Source of the DNA: Bacillota bacterium
GTDB lineage: Bacteria; Bacillota; Clostridia; Lachnospirales; Bianqueaceae
Assembly: GCA_017442735.1 (NCBI GenBank)
Contig: JAFRZE010000054.1
Span: 1-64,000 of the forward strand
Reading direction: 5' to 3'
DNA: 64,000 bases
Shown here: piece after piece, positions 33,869-43,070 of the stretch
How the letters are laid out: each line of letters opens with the position of its first letter
Numbering within the stretch: position 1 is the stretch's first letter
Program-made: the position numbers and the translations under genes
The notes under the pieces: model-generated
Told to the model about the DNA's origin: nothing
The model's input: the letters and a program-made list of their open reading frames with translations, nothing else
Database searches by the model: none

Positions 33869-35869
33869 ATGAAGAACAGAGGAAAGTACTATCTGACAAC
33901 TGCCATCGCTTACGCATCCGGCAAACCGCACATCGGCAACACCTACGAGATCGTGCTGGCGGACGCCATTGCCCGCTACCGTCGTCTGCAGGGCTACGAT
34001 GTGTTCTTTATGACCGGTACCGATGAGCATGGTCAGAAGGTCGAACAGAAAGCCGCCGCGGAGGGGATCACACCCCAGGAGTTCGTGGACCGAGTAGCAA
34101 GCAACATCAAGAACGCGTATGACCTGATGAATGTCAGTTACAATAAATTTATCCGTACCACCGACGAAGACCATATGAAGAGTGTACAGCATATCTTCAC
34201 GAAGCTGTACAAGCAGGGAGATATCTATAAAGGCGCTTATGAAGGCCTGTACTGCGTCCCCTGCGAGAGTTTCTTTACCGAATCGCAGCTGGTTGATGGC
34301 AAATGCCCCGACTGCGGTCGTCCGGTCATTAAGGCGCAGGAAGAAGCGTATTTCTTCAAGATGAGCAAGTATCAGCAGCGTCTGATTGATCATATCGAGG
34401 CACATCCGGAGTTTATCCAGCCGGAAGCCCGCAAGAGAGAGATGATCAATAACTTCCTGAAGCCGGGTCTGCAGGATCTGTGTGTTTCCAGAAGTTCCTT
34501 TACCTGGGGCATTCCTGTGGAATTCGATCCGAAGCATGTCGTGTATGTGTGGATGGACGCGCTGAACAACTACATCACCGGTATCGGATATGACGGAGAG
34601 AACAGCACGGACCAGTATCATTATCTGTGGCCGGCAGATCTGCATCTGATCGGTAAGGATATCCTTCGTTTCCATACCATTTACTGGCCGATCTTCCTGA
34701 TGGCTATGGGCGAGCCGCTGCCGAAGCAGGTGTTCGGTCATCCGTGGATGCTGATGAACAATGACAAGATGAGTAAGTCCAAAGGCAATCTCATCTACGC
34801 GGACGAGATGGTAGACCGCTTCGGCGTGGATGCCGTTCGTTACTTCATGCTGCATGAGATGCCGTTCGCGAGTGACGGTAATATCACCTATCCGCTGTTC
34901 CTGGCCCGTTACAACGGAGACCTGGCGAACGTGCTCGGCAACCTGGTGAACCGTACGCTGGCGATGCAGCAGAAATACTTCGGTTCCACACTGCAGCCGC
35001 AGGGTGAGATCACCGTGCTGGATCAGGAGCTGATCAATATGGCGCTTTCGACCGTCAAGGCAGTCGATACGTGCATGGTGGATCTTCATATCGCGGACGC
35101 GATCGAAGCTGTTATGGAACTGACCCGCCGCTGCAACAAGTATATCGATGAGACCACGCCTTGGGCATTGGCGAAGGATGAGTCCCAGAAGGCTCGCCTT
35201 GGCAGCGTGCTCTACAACCTGCTGGAAGCGATCCGCTTTATCGGGACTCTGTTTGCGGCTTATCTGCCGGGTACTTCCGAAGCGATCCTGAATCAGCTGG
35301 GCGTAGCAGAAGAAAACCGCGGTCTGGACAGTCTGGAGAGCTTTGGCCTTCTGCAGGCCGGTGATCAGATCGGAGAGGCGATCGCGCTTTTCCAGCGTGC
35401 CGATGAGAAGAAGATCCTGGCGGAGATCGACGCCAGAGACGAAGCGATCCTGAAGGAAAAAGAAAAAGCCGCGAAGGCTGCCGAAAAGGCGAAAGCGGAA
35501 GCTGCCAAAGCAAAAGAAGCGGGGGAAGCAGCCCCCGCGAAGGCTCAGATCACGATCGATGATTTCGATAAAATTGAGCTGAAAGTCGGAGAAGTGCTGG
35601 AATGCCAGAGAGTGGAAAAATCCAAGAAGCTGCTTTGCTCGAAGGTAAAAATCGGAAATGAAGTCCGCCAGATCGTATCCGGTATAGCCAAGTGGTATAC
35701 GCCGGAAGAGATGGTAGGCAAGAAAGTCATCGTCGTCACGAACCTGGCGCCGGCGAAACTGGCAGGGACCCTTTCTGAGGGCATGATCCTCTGCGCGGAA
35801 GACGCGGAAGGCAATGTCTGCGTACTGAAACCTGAAAAGGATTATCCGGCAGGGAGCATCGTATCGTGA
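33869..35869 (+). CDS. metG: Methionyl-tRNA synthetase with C-terminal tRNA-binding domain
   Basis: A 666-residue class I synthetase that charges tRNA(Met). The start is ATG 33869 because GGAGG (33857-33861) is 7 bases away; the ATG at 33863 is too close. The HIGH-like motif is KPHIGNTY (about 19-26), the zinc knuckle has CVPC and CPDC pairs (about 127-148), and the KMSKS motif is DKMSKSKGN (about 298-306). A charged Ala/Lys linker precedes a Trbp111-like tRNA-binding domain (about 562-666), which usually mediates dimer formation. tatD overlaps the stop by 4 bases. Confidence 0.97.
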   Translation: MKNRGKYYLTTAIAYASGKPHIGNTYEIVLADAIARYRRLQGYDVFFMTGTDEHGQKVEQKAAAEGITPQEFVDRVASNIKNAYDLMNVSYNKFIRTTDEDHMKSVQHIFTKLYKQGDIYKGAYEGLYCVPCESFFTESQLVDGKCPDCGRPVIKAQEEAYFFKMSKYQQRLIDHIEAHPEFIQPEARKREMINNFLKPGLQDLCVSRSSFTWGIPVEFDPKHVVYVWMDALNNYITGIGYDGENSTDQYHYLWPADLHLIGKDILRFHTIYWPIFLMAMGEPLPKQVFGHPWMLMNNDKMSKSKGNLIYADEMVDRFGVDAVRYFMLHEMPFASDGNITYPLFLARYNGDLANVLGNLVNRTLAMQQKYFGSTLQPQGEITVLDQELINMALSTVKAVDTCMVDLHIADAIEAVMELTRRCNKYIDETTPWALAKDESQKARLGSVLYNLLEAIRFIGTLFAAYLPGTSEAILNQLGVAEENRGLDSLESFGLLQAGDQIGEAIALFQRADEKKILAEIDARDEAILKEKEKAAKAAEKAKAEAAKAKEAGEAAPAKAQITIDDFDKIELKVGEVLECQRVEKSKKLLCSKVKIGNEVRQIVSGIAKWYTPEEMVGKKVIVVTNLAPAKLAGTLSEGMILCAEDAEGNVCVLKPEKDYPAGSIVS

Positions 35870-36651
35870 GCGAGATGATCCTCATTGACAGCCACGCGCA
35901 TTACGATGACAAGCAGTTCGACAAGGACCGCATGGCGCTGCTTCCCGAGATCCATCAAGCGGGTATCGGCGCGATCATCAACTGCGCGACCGATCTGAAG
36001 ACCTGTGAGACAACGCTTTCGCTCATGAAAAAGTTTCCCTTTGTCTATGGAGCTATGGGGATCCATCCGCATGAGTGTAAGCACTATGATGTCGATGATC
36101 TGGAAGCGGTATTCGCTTACGCGACGGCACACGATAAAGTTGTTGCCGTGGGTGAGATCGGACTGGATTATCACTATGATTTCTCACCGCGCGATACGCA
36201 GCAGGACTTTTTCTGTGAGCAGTGTGAACTGGCTATCGAACTGGAACTGCCGATCATCGTGCACAGCCGGGAAGCCGCGCAGGATACCTTCGATATCGTG
36301 AGTGAGTATGCACAGGCAGACCTGACCGGTGTGATCCACAGTTATACCGGCAACCTGGAAATGGCGGAGCGGTATATCGATATGGGATTCTATATCGGGA
36401 TCGGCGGAATGATCACATTTCCCGATGTCAAAAAGATCCTTCGGACTGTGAAGGAGATCCCGCTGGAACGGATCCTGCTGGAGACGGACTGCCCGTATCT
36501 GGCGCCGGTACCGAATCGCGGCAAACGCAATGATTCGCGGAACATTCCTTTTATCGCAGCGAAGATCGCTGAACTCAAAGGGATCAGCGTGGAAGAGGTC
36601 GCTAAAGTCACGACAGAGAATGTCACAAGGCTGTTTGGAATCAAAATTTAA
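35866..36651 (+). CDS. tatD: TatD-family metal-dependent hydrolase
   Basis: A 261-residue TatD/YabD protein, a metal-dependent DNase. Metal ligands are seen in IDSHAHYDD (about 6-12), VGEIGLDYH (about 97-105), PIIVHSREA (about 129-137), GVIHSYTGN and the late ETDCPYLAP. GTG 35866 overlaps the metG stop (GTGA); an ATG at 35875 is an alternative. The order metG-tatD is conserved in Bacillota. Confidence 0.94.
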   Translation: MSEMILIDSHAHYDDKQFDKDRMALLPEIHQAGIGAIINCATDLKTCETTLSLMKKFPFVYGAMGIHPHECKHYDVDDLEAVFAYATAHDKVVAVGEIGLDYHYDFSPRDTQQDFFCEQCELAIELELPIIVHSREAAQDTFDIVSEYAQADLTGVIHSYTGNLEMAERYIDMGFYIGIGGMITFPDVKKILRTVKEIPLERILLETDCPYLAPVPNRGKRNDSRNIPFIAAKIAELKGISVEEVAKVTTENVTRLFGIKI

Positions 36652-36656
36652 GAGAG

Positions 36657-36691
36657 CCGCGTTGGGTCAGAGATGCCCCAGCGCGGTTTTT
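36657..36691 (+). terminator. Terminator of metG-tatD
   Basis: CCGCGTTGGG (36657-36666) pairs with CCCAGCGCGG (36677-36686), then five T. It separates the toxin-antitoxin module from metG-tatD. Confidence 0.88.
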
Positions 36692-36732
36692 GCAACAGAA
36701 AACGAAAGCTGCTGTATATTTTAAGTAAAATA

Positions 36733-36761
36733 TTGTATAAAATATAGAACTATGATATAAT
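36733..36761 (+). promoter_or_regulatory. Promoter of the toxin-antitoxin module (and rsmA)
   Basis: TTGTAT, 17-base spacer, perfect TATAAT, in a very AT-rich stretch. No other promoter is seen before rsmA, so rsmA may depend on it. Confidence 0.75.
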
Positions 36762-36797
36762 AGGGAAAATGAATCTACTGAAAGGAGCAATATATCT

Positions 36798-37067
36798 ATG
36801 CCAGTTATTAGTCCGGTTTCTGATCTACGACAGTATAACTCGGTGCTTGATAAAGTATCAGAAGGCTCTCCGGTTTATCTCACAGTAAACGGACGGGGGA
36901 AATATACGATCCGTGACATTGCTGATGATGAAGAATTTGAGAAAACAAAGGCAATGCTTAGATTAATGTGTGAACTGAATGCAGGTAAGCAATCAGCTGA
37001 AAAGGAAGGTTATACATCGTCGGAAGATGTTCGGCAGTATTTGATGGGATTGCACCATGACAGTTGA
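36798..37067 (+). CDS. Antitoxin, Phd/YefM family
   Basis: An 89-residue protein. The N-terminal half (VISPVSDLRQYNSVLDKVSEG and PVYLTVNGRGKYTI) is the Phd/YefM DNA-binding fold; the C-terminal half is charged and would wrap the toxin. It overlaps the toxin gene by 11 bases. Antitoxins of this type repress their own promoter. Base composition is more AT-rich than its neighbours, consistent with transfer. Confidence 0.9.
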   Translation: MPVISPVSDLRQYNSVLDKVSEGSPVYLTVNGRGKYTIRDIADDEEFEKTKAMLRLMCELNAGKQSAEKEGYTSSEDVRQYLMGLHHDS

Positions 37068-37362
37068 TTATTCTCCAATGGCAATAACCGACCTTGTACG
37101 TATTGGTGCAGATGTTTTAGATGCTTCCAAAAGCGAGGCTATCACACGCAATTATATCGATGGATTGATTGGAACAATCGAAGCCAAAGCATTGTTTCCA
37201 AGATCAGGAGCACCACTTTATTATGGTGATCTTTTTACTGGCTATTATTCTGTCAGATATAAAGAATACATAGCTTTTTATCAAGTGGATAAAGATAAAC
37301 TACATGTGGATCGCGTTTTATATGCCAGATCAGATTACATGAGGACTCTCTTTAAGGAGTAG
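37057..37362 (+). CDS. Toxin, RelE/ParE family
   Basis: A 101-residue RelE/ParE-fold protein. The helical start (YSPMAITDLVRIGADV) and the later FPRSGAPL, YYSVRYKEYIAFYQVD and VDRVLYARSDY strands fit the family. RelE members cut mRNA in the ribosome and ParE members poison gyrase; the sequence does not decide between them. The stop codon region holds the ribosome site of rsmA, so toxin and rsmA are translationally linked. Confidence 0.9.
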   Translation: MTVDYSPMAITDLVRIGADVLDASKSEAITRNYIDGLIGTIEAKALFPRSGAPLYYGDLFTGYYSVRYKEYIAFYQVDKDKLHVDRVLYARSDYMRTLFKE

Positions 37363-37367
37363 TGAAA

Positions 37368-38294
37368 TTGGAACGAGATCAGTTTATTGCAGTGCCGAAA
37401 AATACCATTGCGGTACTTCAGAAGCATGGCTTTCAGTTTAAAAAGCAGCTTGGACAGAATTTTCTGATCGATATGCATGTGCTGGATAAGATCATCCGAG
37501 CGGCAGATATCGGACCGGGAGATATCTGTCTGGAGATTGGCCCGGGGATCGGAAGCCTGACCCAGGCATTATGTGAGGCGACAGCGGATGATGGCCGTGT
37601 TTACGCGGTGGAGATCGATGACCGCCTGATCCCTATTCTGGAAGAGAATCTTGCGGCTTATCCCCATGTACATATCATTCATACCGATTTCATGAAGATC
37701 GATCTGCCTGCTTTCTTTGAAGAGGAGAAGATCGACCGGCCGGTAAAGGTCGTCGCGAATCTGCCTTATTATATCACGACTCCGATCATCATGGCGCTTT
37801 TTGAGAGCAGTGTACCGCTCGCTTCCGTGACCGTTATGGTGCAGGAAGAGGTAGCCAGAAGGATGCAGGCGAAGCCGGGAACCAAGGACTACGGCGCGCT
37901 TTCGCTGGCTGTCCAGTACTATGCGGAGCCTTATATCGCGGCTCATGTGCCGCCGAACTGCTTTATGCCGCGGCCGAATGTCGGTTCAGCGGTCATCCGG
38001 CTGACAAGAAGGCCAGAGCCGCCGGTAGAAGTAGAGGATGAGAAACTGATGTTTAAGCTGATCCGCGCGGCTTTCGGACAGAGAAGGAAAACTTTGGTGA
38101 ACGCGGTGACAGGCAGCCCGGAATTGGGTGGTACGATCCGGCTGGCAGACGGGAAGGATCTGAAGGTCTCAAAAGAGACGATCGCGCAGGCGCTGGAAGA
38201 GGCAGGCATTTCCCAGACGATCCGCGGGGAAGCACTGAGTCTTCAGCAGTTTGCCGAACTGACAAATGTTCTGGCCAAACAGGCGGATCATTGA
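37368..38294 (+). CDS. rsmA: 16S rRNA dimethyladenosine transferase
   Basis: A 308-residue KsgA/RsmA, which dimethylates two adjacent adenines at the 3' end of 16S rRNA. Motifs are KKQLGQNFLID (about 24-34), the SAM loop LEIGPGIGSLTQAL (about 50-63), and the catalytic NLPYYITTPI (about 128-137). The start is placed at TTG 37368, 8 bases after AAGGAG (37354-37359). The GTG at 37362 is too close to that site. Its usual neighbour rnmV is missing and a toxin-antitoxin pair lies in that place. Confidence 0.95.
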   Translation: MERDQFIAVPKNTIAVLQKHGFQFKKQLGQNFLIDMHVLDKIIRAADIGPGDICLEIGPGIGSLTQALCEATADDGRVYAVEIDDRLIPILEENLAAYPHVHIIHTDFMKIDLPAFFEEEKIDRPVKVVANLPYYITTPIIMALFESSVPLASVTVMVQEEVARRMQAKPGTKDYGALSLAVQYYAEPYIAAHVPPNCFMPRPNVGSAVIRLTRRPEPPVEVEDEKLMFKLIRAAFGQRRKTLVNAVTGSPELGGTIRLADGKDLKVSKETIAQALEEAGISQTIRGEALSLQQFAELTNVLAKQADH

Positions 38295-38351
38295 TGGGAG
38301 GAAAGAAACAGGTATATACTCATAGCATCATTTGTTAAGGAGGATTCTTCC

Positions 38352-38783
38352 ATGAATGGAATTACATATCTTCGTGAAGTCAAAGAAGCGGTAGTAGCCG
38401 GCGAGACGGCGATTCGTTCGCTGCAGGCAGCAAAAGAAAAACTGGACAGTGCCCGGAATTGGGGTATACTGGATATCCTGAGCGGAAACAAGGGCGGCCT
38501 GATTTCTGGATTTATCAAACACTCCCGGGTAAACGCGGCACAAAACTGCATCGACCAGGCGAAACATGATCTGATGCGCTTTGAGGATGAGCTTCGTGAC
38601 GTTCAGGACATGAACTACCTGAATGTAGAGATCAGCGGGTTCCTGACATTCGCGGATTTCTTCTTCGACGGGCTTCTGGCGGACCTGCTGGTACAGTCGA
38701 AGATCGCCGAAGCACGGGCGAAGGTCGATGACGCGATCTATCGCGTTGAGAATATCGTATATCGTCTGAGAATGATTCGGTAA
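38352..38783 (+). CDS. Hypothetical helical protein
   Basis: A 143-residue protein predicted to be mostly alpha-helical, with a Gly-rich segment (ILSGNKGGLISGF, about 43-55) and a hydrophobic patch (FLTFADFFFDGLLADLLVQS). It has no signal peptide. AAGGAGG lies upstream of the ATG. It resembles small conserved proteins of Clostridia, but I do not recognise a named family. Confidence 0.8.
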   Translation: MNGITYLREVKEAVVAGETAIRSLQAAKEKLDSARNWGILDILSGNKGGLISGFIKHSRVNAAQNCIDQAKHDLMRFEDELRDVQDMNYLNVEISGFLTFADFFFDGLLADLLVQSKIAEARAKVDDAIYRVENIVYRLRMIR

Positions 38784-38879
38784 ACTCGCGGAAATAACTC
38801 TTGCACTTGGCTTCATTTGAGTTTACACTGAAGGAAAATAGAACTTCTTATCATGCGAGAGGAAGCAACTGGATGATTG

Positions 38880-39172
38880 CGTCTGAAAGGCTAGGTAAGT
38901 CAGATTCAGACGTTTTGCCACTAAGGAAAGCGTCTGAAAACATCGGTAAATCAGATTTAGACGCACGAAAAGGGAGGATTTGTCAGGTTTTTCTCTCTAG
39001 ATCGCGGCTGATAGGGCAAAAGTTGTCGCTAAAGAAACGAATGTCTTTTGAGGAAAGACAACAACGCTTGTTCCGGAAAACCGTTGCGTCTGAAACTGGA
39101 AAAGCATTTCTTTACAGACGCACCAAAGGCCACGATTTCGGCCAGATCTGGAGAAACAAGAAAATCAGACGC
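38880..39172. repeat. Second family of short inverted repeats (CGTCTGA...TCAGACG)
   Basis: Units at 38880-38912 (33 bp), 38931-38963 (33 bp) and 39087-39120 (34 bp) begin CGTCTGAAA and end in CAGACG or TAGACG. A lone right end lies at 39166-39171. Starts are 51 and 156 bases apart, near one and three times 52. A different hairpin (TGTCTTT / AAAGACA, 39042-39060) lies between. The 435-base gap between the two flanking genes otherwise shows no gene and no clear terminator. Confidence 0.8.
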
Positions 39173-39218
39173 AACAGGCAGATGATATCGTGAATAAGAT
39201 CCTGAATGGAGGTAAGCC

Positions 39219-39761
39219 ATGGCTGATACATTAGAGGTATTACTGGATCGACGTTCCTACAGACAGTATGAGGATAAGCCGGTCTCGAGAGAGCTCCTGG
39301 AGAAGATCGCGAAGGCCGGGACCTATGCCGCTACCGGTATGGGCAAACAGTCACCGAGCATCGTATGTATTACCGATAAAGAGACCCGTGACGCACTGGA
39401 AAGAATGAACGGCGCAGTTATGGGCAATCCGGAGAGCAAGCCGTTTTACGGCGCGCCGGTGGTATTTGTGGTCCTTGCCGATAAATCCGCGGCTGGTACC
39501 TATCTGTATGACGGTTCGCTGGTTCTGGGCAATATGATGAACGCCGCGGCGGATCTGGGCCTTGGAAGCTGCTGGATCCATCGTGCGAAGGAAGAGTTTG
39601 CCAGTGACGAAGGTAAAAAGCTGCTAGTCAAATGGGGCCTTGCGAGAAATATCACGGATGCCGGTCGCTATGAGGGTATCGGACATCTGATCGTAGGCTA
39701 TCCGGGCGGCAACAAACCGGCGCCGAGACTGAGAAAAGAAGGGTACGTCACGTTCGTTTAA
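39219..39761 (+). CDS. Nitroreductase-family FMN oxidoreductase
   Basis: A 180-residue single-domain nitroreductase. The FMN phosphate-binding start is RRSYRQYEDKPV (about 8-19), followed by GTYAATGMGKQSPSIV and the LGNMMNAAADLGLGSCWIHRA segment. The C-terminus has VGYPGG. It uses FMN and NAD(P)H on unknown electron acceptors. A TGGAGG site precedes the ATG. The glycosidase gene follows by 21 bases. Confidence 0.92.
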   Translation: MADTLEVLLDRRSYRQYEDKPVSRELLEKIAKAGTYAATGMGKQSPSIVCITDKETRDALERMNGAVMGNPESKPFYGAPVVFVVLADKSAAGTYLYDGSLVLGNMMNAAADLGLGSCWIHRAKEEFASDEGKKLLVKWGLARNITDAGRYEGIGHLIVGYPGGNKPAPRLRKEGYVTFV

Positions 39762-39782
39762 TCCAATACGTAGGAGAAAACC

Positions 39783-42700
39783 ATGTTTTATCCACAATCT
39801 AAAGAGCCCCGGCTTATGCCGGAGCTCTTTGAGCATCCAACCAGTGAATATCGCGGAACACCGTTCTGGGCCTGGAACGGAAAACTGGAGAAGGAAGAAC
39901 TGAAGCGCCAGATCGAGATCTTTCAGGAGATGGGCTTCGGCGGTTTTCACATGCATGTACGGACCGGACTGGAGACAGAATATCTGTCCGAGGAATACAT
40001 GGATGATATCCGGTTCTGCATCGACGAAGCAAAGAAGAGAGGTATGATCGCCTATCTCTACGATGAGGATCGATGGCCCTCCGGCAGCTGCGGCGGTCAG
40101 GTGACGATGGACCATCCGGAATATGCCCGGAAGAGCCTTCTATTGACTACGAAAGCATATATCGGAACTGAAGATTCTGATCAACCGGAGGCTGGCCGCG
40201 GTCAGGAACTGATGCGGCAGGAGAACGGAGAACTGGTCGTGGTCTATGATATCCGACTCGATGAAGCAGGCTATCTGGAAGAGGCGAGGCTCTTATGGAA
40301 AAAGACAAAGGCGAATCTAGAGACAGCTGTCGTATCGTCGGAGAATGTGTTGCAGCCTTGCCCGGACGACTTCGTCCGCTGGTATGCCTACGTGGAGCAC
40401 TCCGGCGCGGATCCGTGGTTCAATAACGCTTCCTATGTCGATACGATGGATCCGGAAGCGGTTCGCAGGTTTATCGAGCTGACCCATGAGAAATACGCTT
40501 CTGCAATAGGGGATGAGTTCGGCAAGGGCACGAAATCGATCTTTACCGACGAACCGCAGTTTACGCCCAAGAGACCGCTGGATTTCGCGAAGGAACAAAA
40601 GGATCTATTTATTCCCTGGACCGACGGCCTGGATGAACTGTATCAGGAAAGATTCGGAGAAGATCTTTGGTCGGTACTGCCGGAAGTCTTCTTTGAGCCG
40701 AAGTCACCGGCGAGCGTCCGGCTGCGGCTTCAGAATGTGATCACGGACCGGTTCGTAGAGAGTTTCTGCCGGCAGATCGGAGACTGGTGTGATGAGCATG
40801 ATCTGCTGCTCACCGGGCATGTGATGGGCGAACCGACCCTCGAATCGCAGACGCAGGCGGTGGGCGATGCCATGCGCTGTTATGAAGCGTTCGGGATCCC
40901 TGGAATTGACATGCTCTGCGATTTTCATGAATACACCACCGCCAAGCAGACAGCTTCCCGCGTGCGTCAGCTCGGCAAGGAAGGCATGCTTTCCGAACTT
41001 TACGGGGTGACCGACTGGGATTACGATTTCCGCGGATATAAACTGCAGGGAGACTGGCAGGCGGCACTCGGTGTGACGCTGCGGGTCCCGCATCTTACCT
41101 GGATGACGATGCACGGCGAAGCTAAAAGGGATTACCCGGCCTGTATCGGTTATCAGTCGCCCTGGTATTCGAAATACGCGATCATAGAGGATCATTTTGC
41201 CCGTCTCGCCACCGTGCTGACCAGAGGGAAAGCGATGGTGAAGGTGGGTGTCATCCATCCCATCGAGAGTTTCTGGCTTCTCTGGGGACCGGGTGACCTG
41301 ACAGGAGAGAAACGGGCCCAGATGGAGCAGCAGTTCGCTACGCTGGCGGAAACACTGCTTCTGGGAACGATCGACTTTGATTATATTGATGAGGCCACGC
41401 TGACCGATCAGCCGGACGACGAACCAAAAACGTTTGATGTGGGCCAGATGCGGTATGAAGTGCTGATCGTTCCGCCGCTGCTGACGATCCGTGAGACGAC
41501 GATCCACCGCCTGGCACAGTTCCGGAAAGCCGGCGGCAGGATTCTATGGCAGGGAGAATGCCCGGTACTGATCGAAGGAAAAGAAAAGACAGAAGAAACG
41601 CGGGGACTTTTTGAACTCCTTCATGTGCTCTATCAGTACGCGGAAAAGATCGGGACGGATCCCGGCAGTGTACTAAAGGCATTGGAACCAGTCAGAGTAC
41701 TGGATATCCGACGGGAAAACGGCCTTCGGGAGGATTCGCTGATCTATCAGCTTCGGGAAGACAGAGAGACAAAGTGGCTGTTTATCGCGAAAGGAAAGAA
41801 TCCGGTATCGCCGGATGTGGAGACCGCGCCGTATCTTCGGGTGAAGATCCGAGGATCTTACAAAGCAGAGATCTATGACACAGCATCAGGAAACGTGTAT
41901 CCGTTGAAGGTCAGGCAGGAAGACGGATGGACGAGCTTCGAGAAGACCTGGTATATGCACGACGGCCTCCTGCTGAAGCTGGACGAGGTGGCGGAAGAGC
42001 AATCCGAAACAATGCCAGAAGGTTTGAATCAGAGAGCAGCGGTTCCAAGTACAGATGATCCGGATAAGAAGGAAACAGCTTCCAGTCCCGATGTCCGTTT
42101 TGGAACGGTTCCGGTCAAGCTGGAAGAACCGAACATGCTCCTGCTGGATATGGCGGAATATGCTGTGAATGGCGGAGACTATGAGCCGGAAGAGGAGATC
42201 CTTCGGATCGACAATATCGCCAGAGCCAAGCTGGGGATCCCGCTTCGAAAGAAGGAAGTGGCTCAGCCCTATACCATCCGGGAAACGGATTTGGAAAAGG
42301 CCCGTCTGAAGCTTCGGTTCCGTTTTGATAGCGAGATCGAAGTACAAAGCGCTAAACTTGCTCTGGAGGACTGCGAGACCACCAGGATCTGGCTGAATGG
42401 TCAGAAAGTAAGCGTGGAGCCCGATGGATGGTTCGTCGACCGCTGTATCCGGACTATACCCTTGCCAAAGATCCCGGTCGGTGAGAACCGGATCGAGGTG
42501 GAGGTACCGATCGGTCCGAGAACGAATCTGGAAGCCATGTATCTCTTGGGTGAGTTCGGCGTCAAAGTATCCGGAACGAAGAAGACTCTGACTAAGCCGG
42601 TGAAAGAACTGGGCTTCGGCGATATCGTCCCGCAGGGGCTGCCTTTCTATACCGGAAACATGGTCTATCAGATGAAAGTTAGGACAGAAGGAGAATTCTG

Positions 42701-43064
42701 TGTACGGATCCCGCAGTACCGCGGAGGGCTTTGCGAGGTGATGCTGGATGGGAAGACGGTCGGGGAAATCGTGTATTCGCCCTATCGTCTGACGATCCCG
42801 GCATCCGCGGGAGAACATGATCTGTCGATCCGGCTTTACGGGACCAGACAGAACGGATTTGCTCAGCTCCATCATACACAGGGAGTCTATTTCTATCAGA
42901 GTCCCAACTCCTGGAGGAGCGACAGCGATCTTTGGACCTATGAGTATCAGTTCAAGAAGGCAGGTATCCTGAAGAGTCCGGAGCTATATGGTGCCAGGTT
43001 CATTCAGGCAGACGGAAGTATCAGAGAGACGGACAACGGATTTCAGATCCGGGAACACAGCTGA
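39783..43064 (+). CDS. Large GH106-like glycoside hydrolase (alpha-L-rhamnosidase-like)
   Basis: A 1093-residue intracellular protein without signal peptide. The N-terminal (beta/alpha)8-like part has FWAWNGKLEKEELKRQIE (about 26-43), MGFGGFHMHVRTGL, AYLYDEDRWPSG, and further FTDEPQF and TGHVMGEPTLESQ segments typical of GH106-like enzymes. The middle has an amidotransferase-like domain and the last 200 residues hold beta-sandwich domains with galactose-binding-like strands. It likely trims rhamnose-containing plant or bacterial glycans after import. Substrate is not proven. It is followed 6 bases later by an esterase, suggesting a joint catabolic unit. Confidence 0.85.
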   Translation: MFYPQSKEPRLMPELFEHPTSEYRGTPFWAWNGKLEKEELKRQIEIFQEMGFGGFHMHVRTGLETEYLSEEYMDDIRFCIDEAKKRGMIAYLYDEDRWPSGSCGGQVTMDHPEYARKSLLLTTKAYIGTEDSDQPEAGRGQELMRQENGELVVVYDIRLDEAGYLEEARLLWKKTKANLETAVVSSENVLQPCPDDFVRWYAYVEHSGADPWFNNASYVDTMDPEAVRRFIELTHEKYASAIGDEFGKGTKSIFTDEPQFTPKRPLDFAKEQKDLFIPWTDGLDELYQERFGEDLWSVLPEVFFEPKSPASVRLRLQNVITDRFVESFCRQIGDWCDEHDLLLTGHVMGEPTLESQTQAVGDAMRCYEAFGIPGIDMLCDFHEYTTAKQTASRVRQLGKEGMLSELYGVTDWDYDFRGYKLQGDWQAALGVTLRVPHLTWMTMHGEAKRDYPACIGYQSPWYSKYAIIEDHFARLATVLTRGKAMVKVGVIHPIESFWLLWGPGDLTGEKRAQMEQQFATLAETLLLGTIDFDYIDEATLTDQPDDEPKTFDVGQMRYEVLIVPPLLTIRETTIHRLAQFRKAGGRILWQGECPVLIEGKEKTEETRGLFELLHVLYQYAEKIGTDPGSVLKALEPVRVLDIRRENGLREDSLIYQLREDRETKWLFIAKGKNPVSPDVETAPYLRVKIRGSYKAEIYDTASGNVYPLKVRQEDGWTSFEKTWYMHDGLLLKLDEVAEEQSETMPEGLNQRAAVPSTDDPDKKETASSPDVRFGTVPVKLEEPNMLLLDMAEYAVNGGDYEPEEEILRIDNIARAKLGIPLRKKEVAQPYTIRETDLEKARLKLRFRFDSEIEVQSAKLALEDCETTRIWLNGQKVSVEPDGWFVDRCIRTIPLPKIPVGENRIEVEVPIGPRTNLEAMYLLGEFGVKVSGTKKTLTKPVKELGFGDIVPQGLPFYTGNMVYQMKVRTEGEFCVRIPQYRGGLCEVMLDGKTVGEIVYSPYRLTIPASAGEHDLSIRLYGTRQNGFAQLHHTQGVYFYQSPNSWRSDSDLWTYEYQFKKAGILKSPELYGARFIQADGSIRETDNGFQIREHS

Positions 43065-43070
43065 TAGAAA

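Noticed and set aside
38801-39193. 130-residue frame across the CGTCTGA repeats
   Set aside because: It runs through the inverted repeats, has no ribosome site, and its composition is unlike neighbouring genes.
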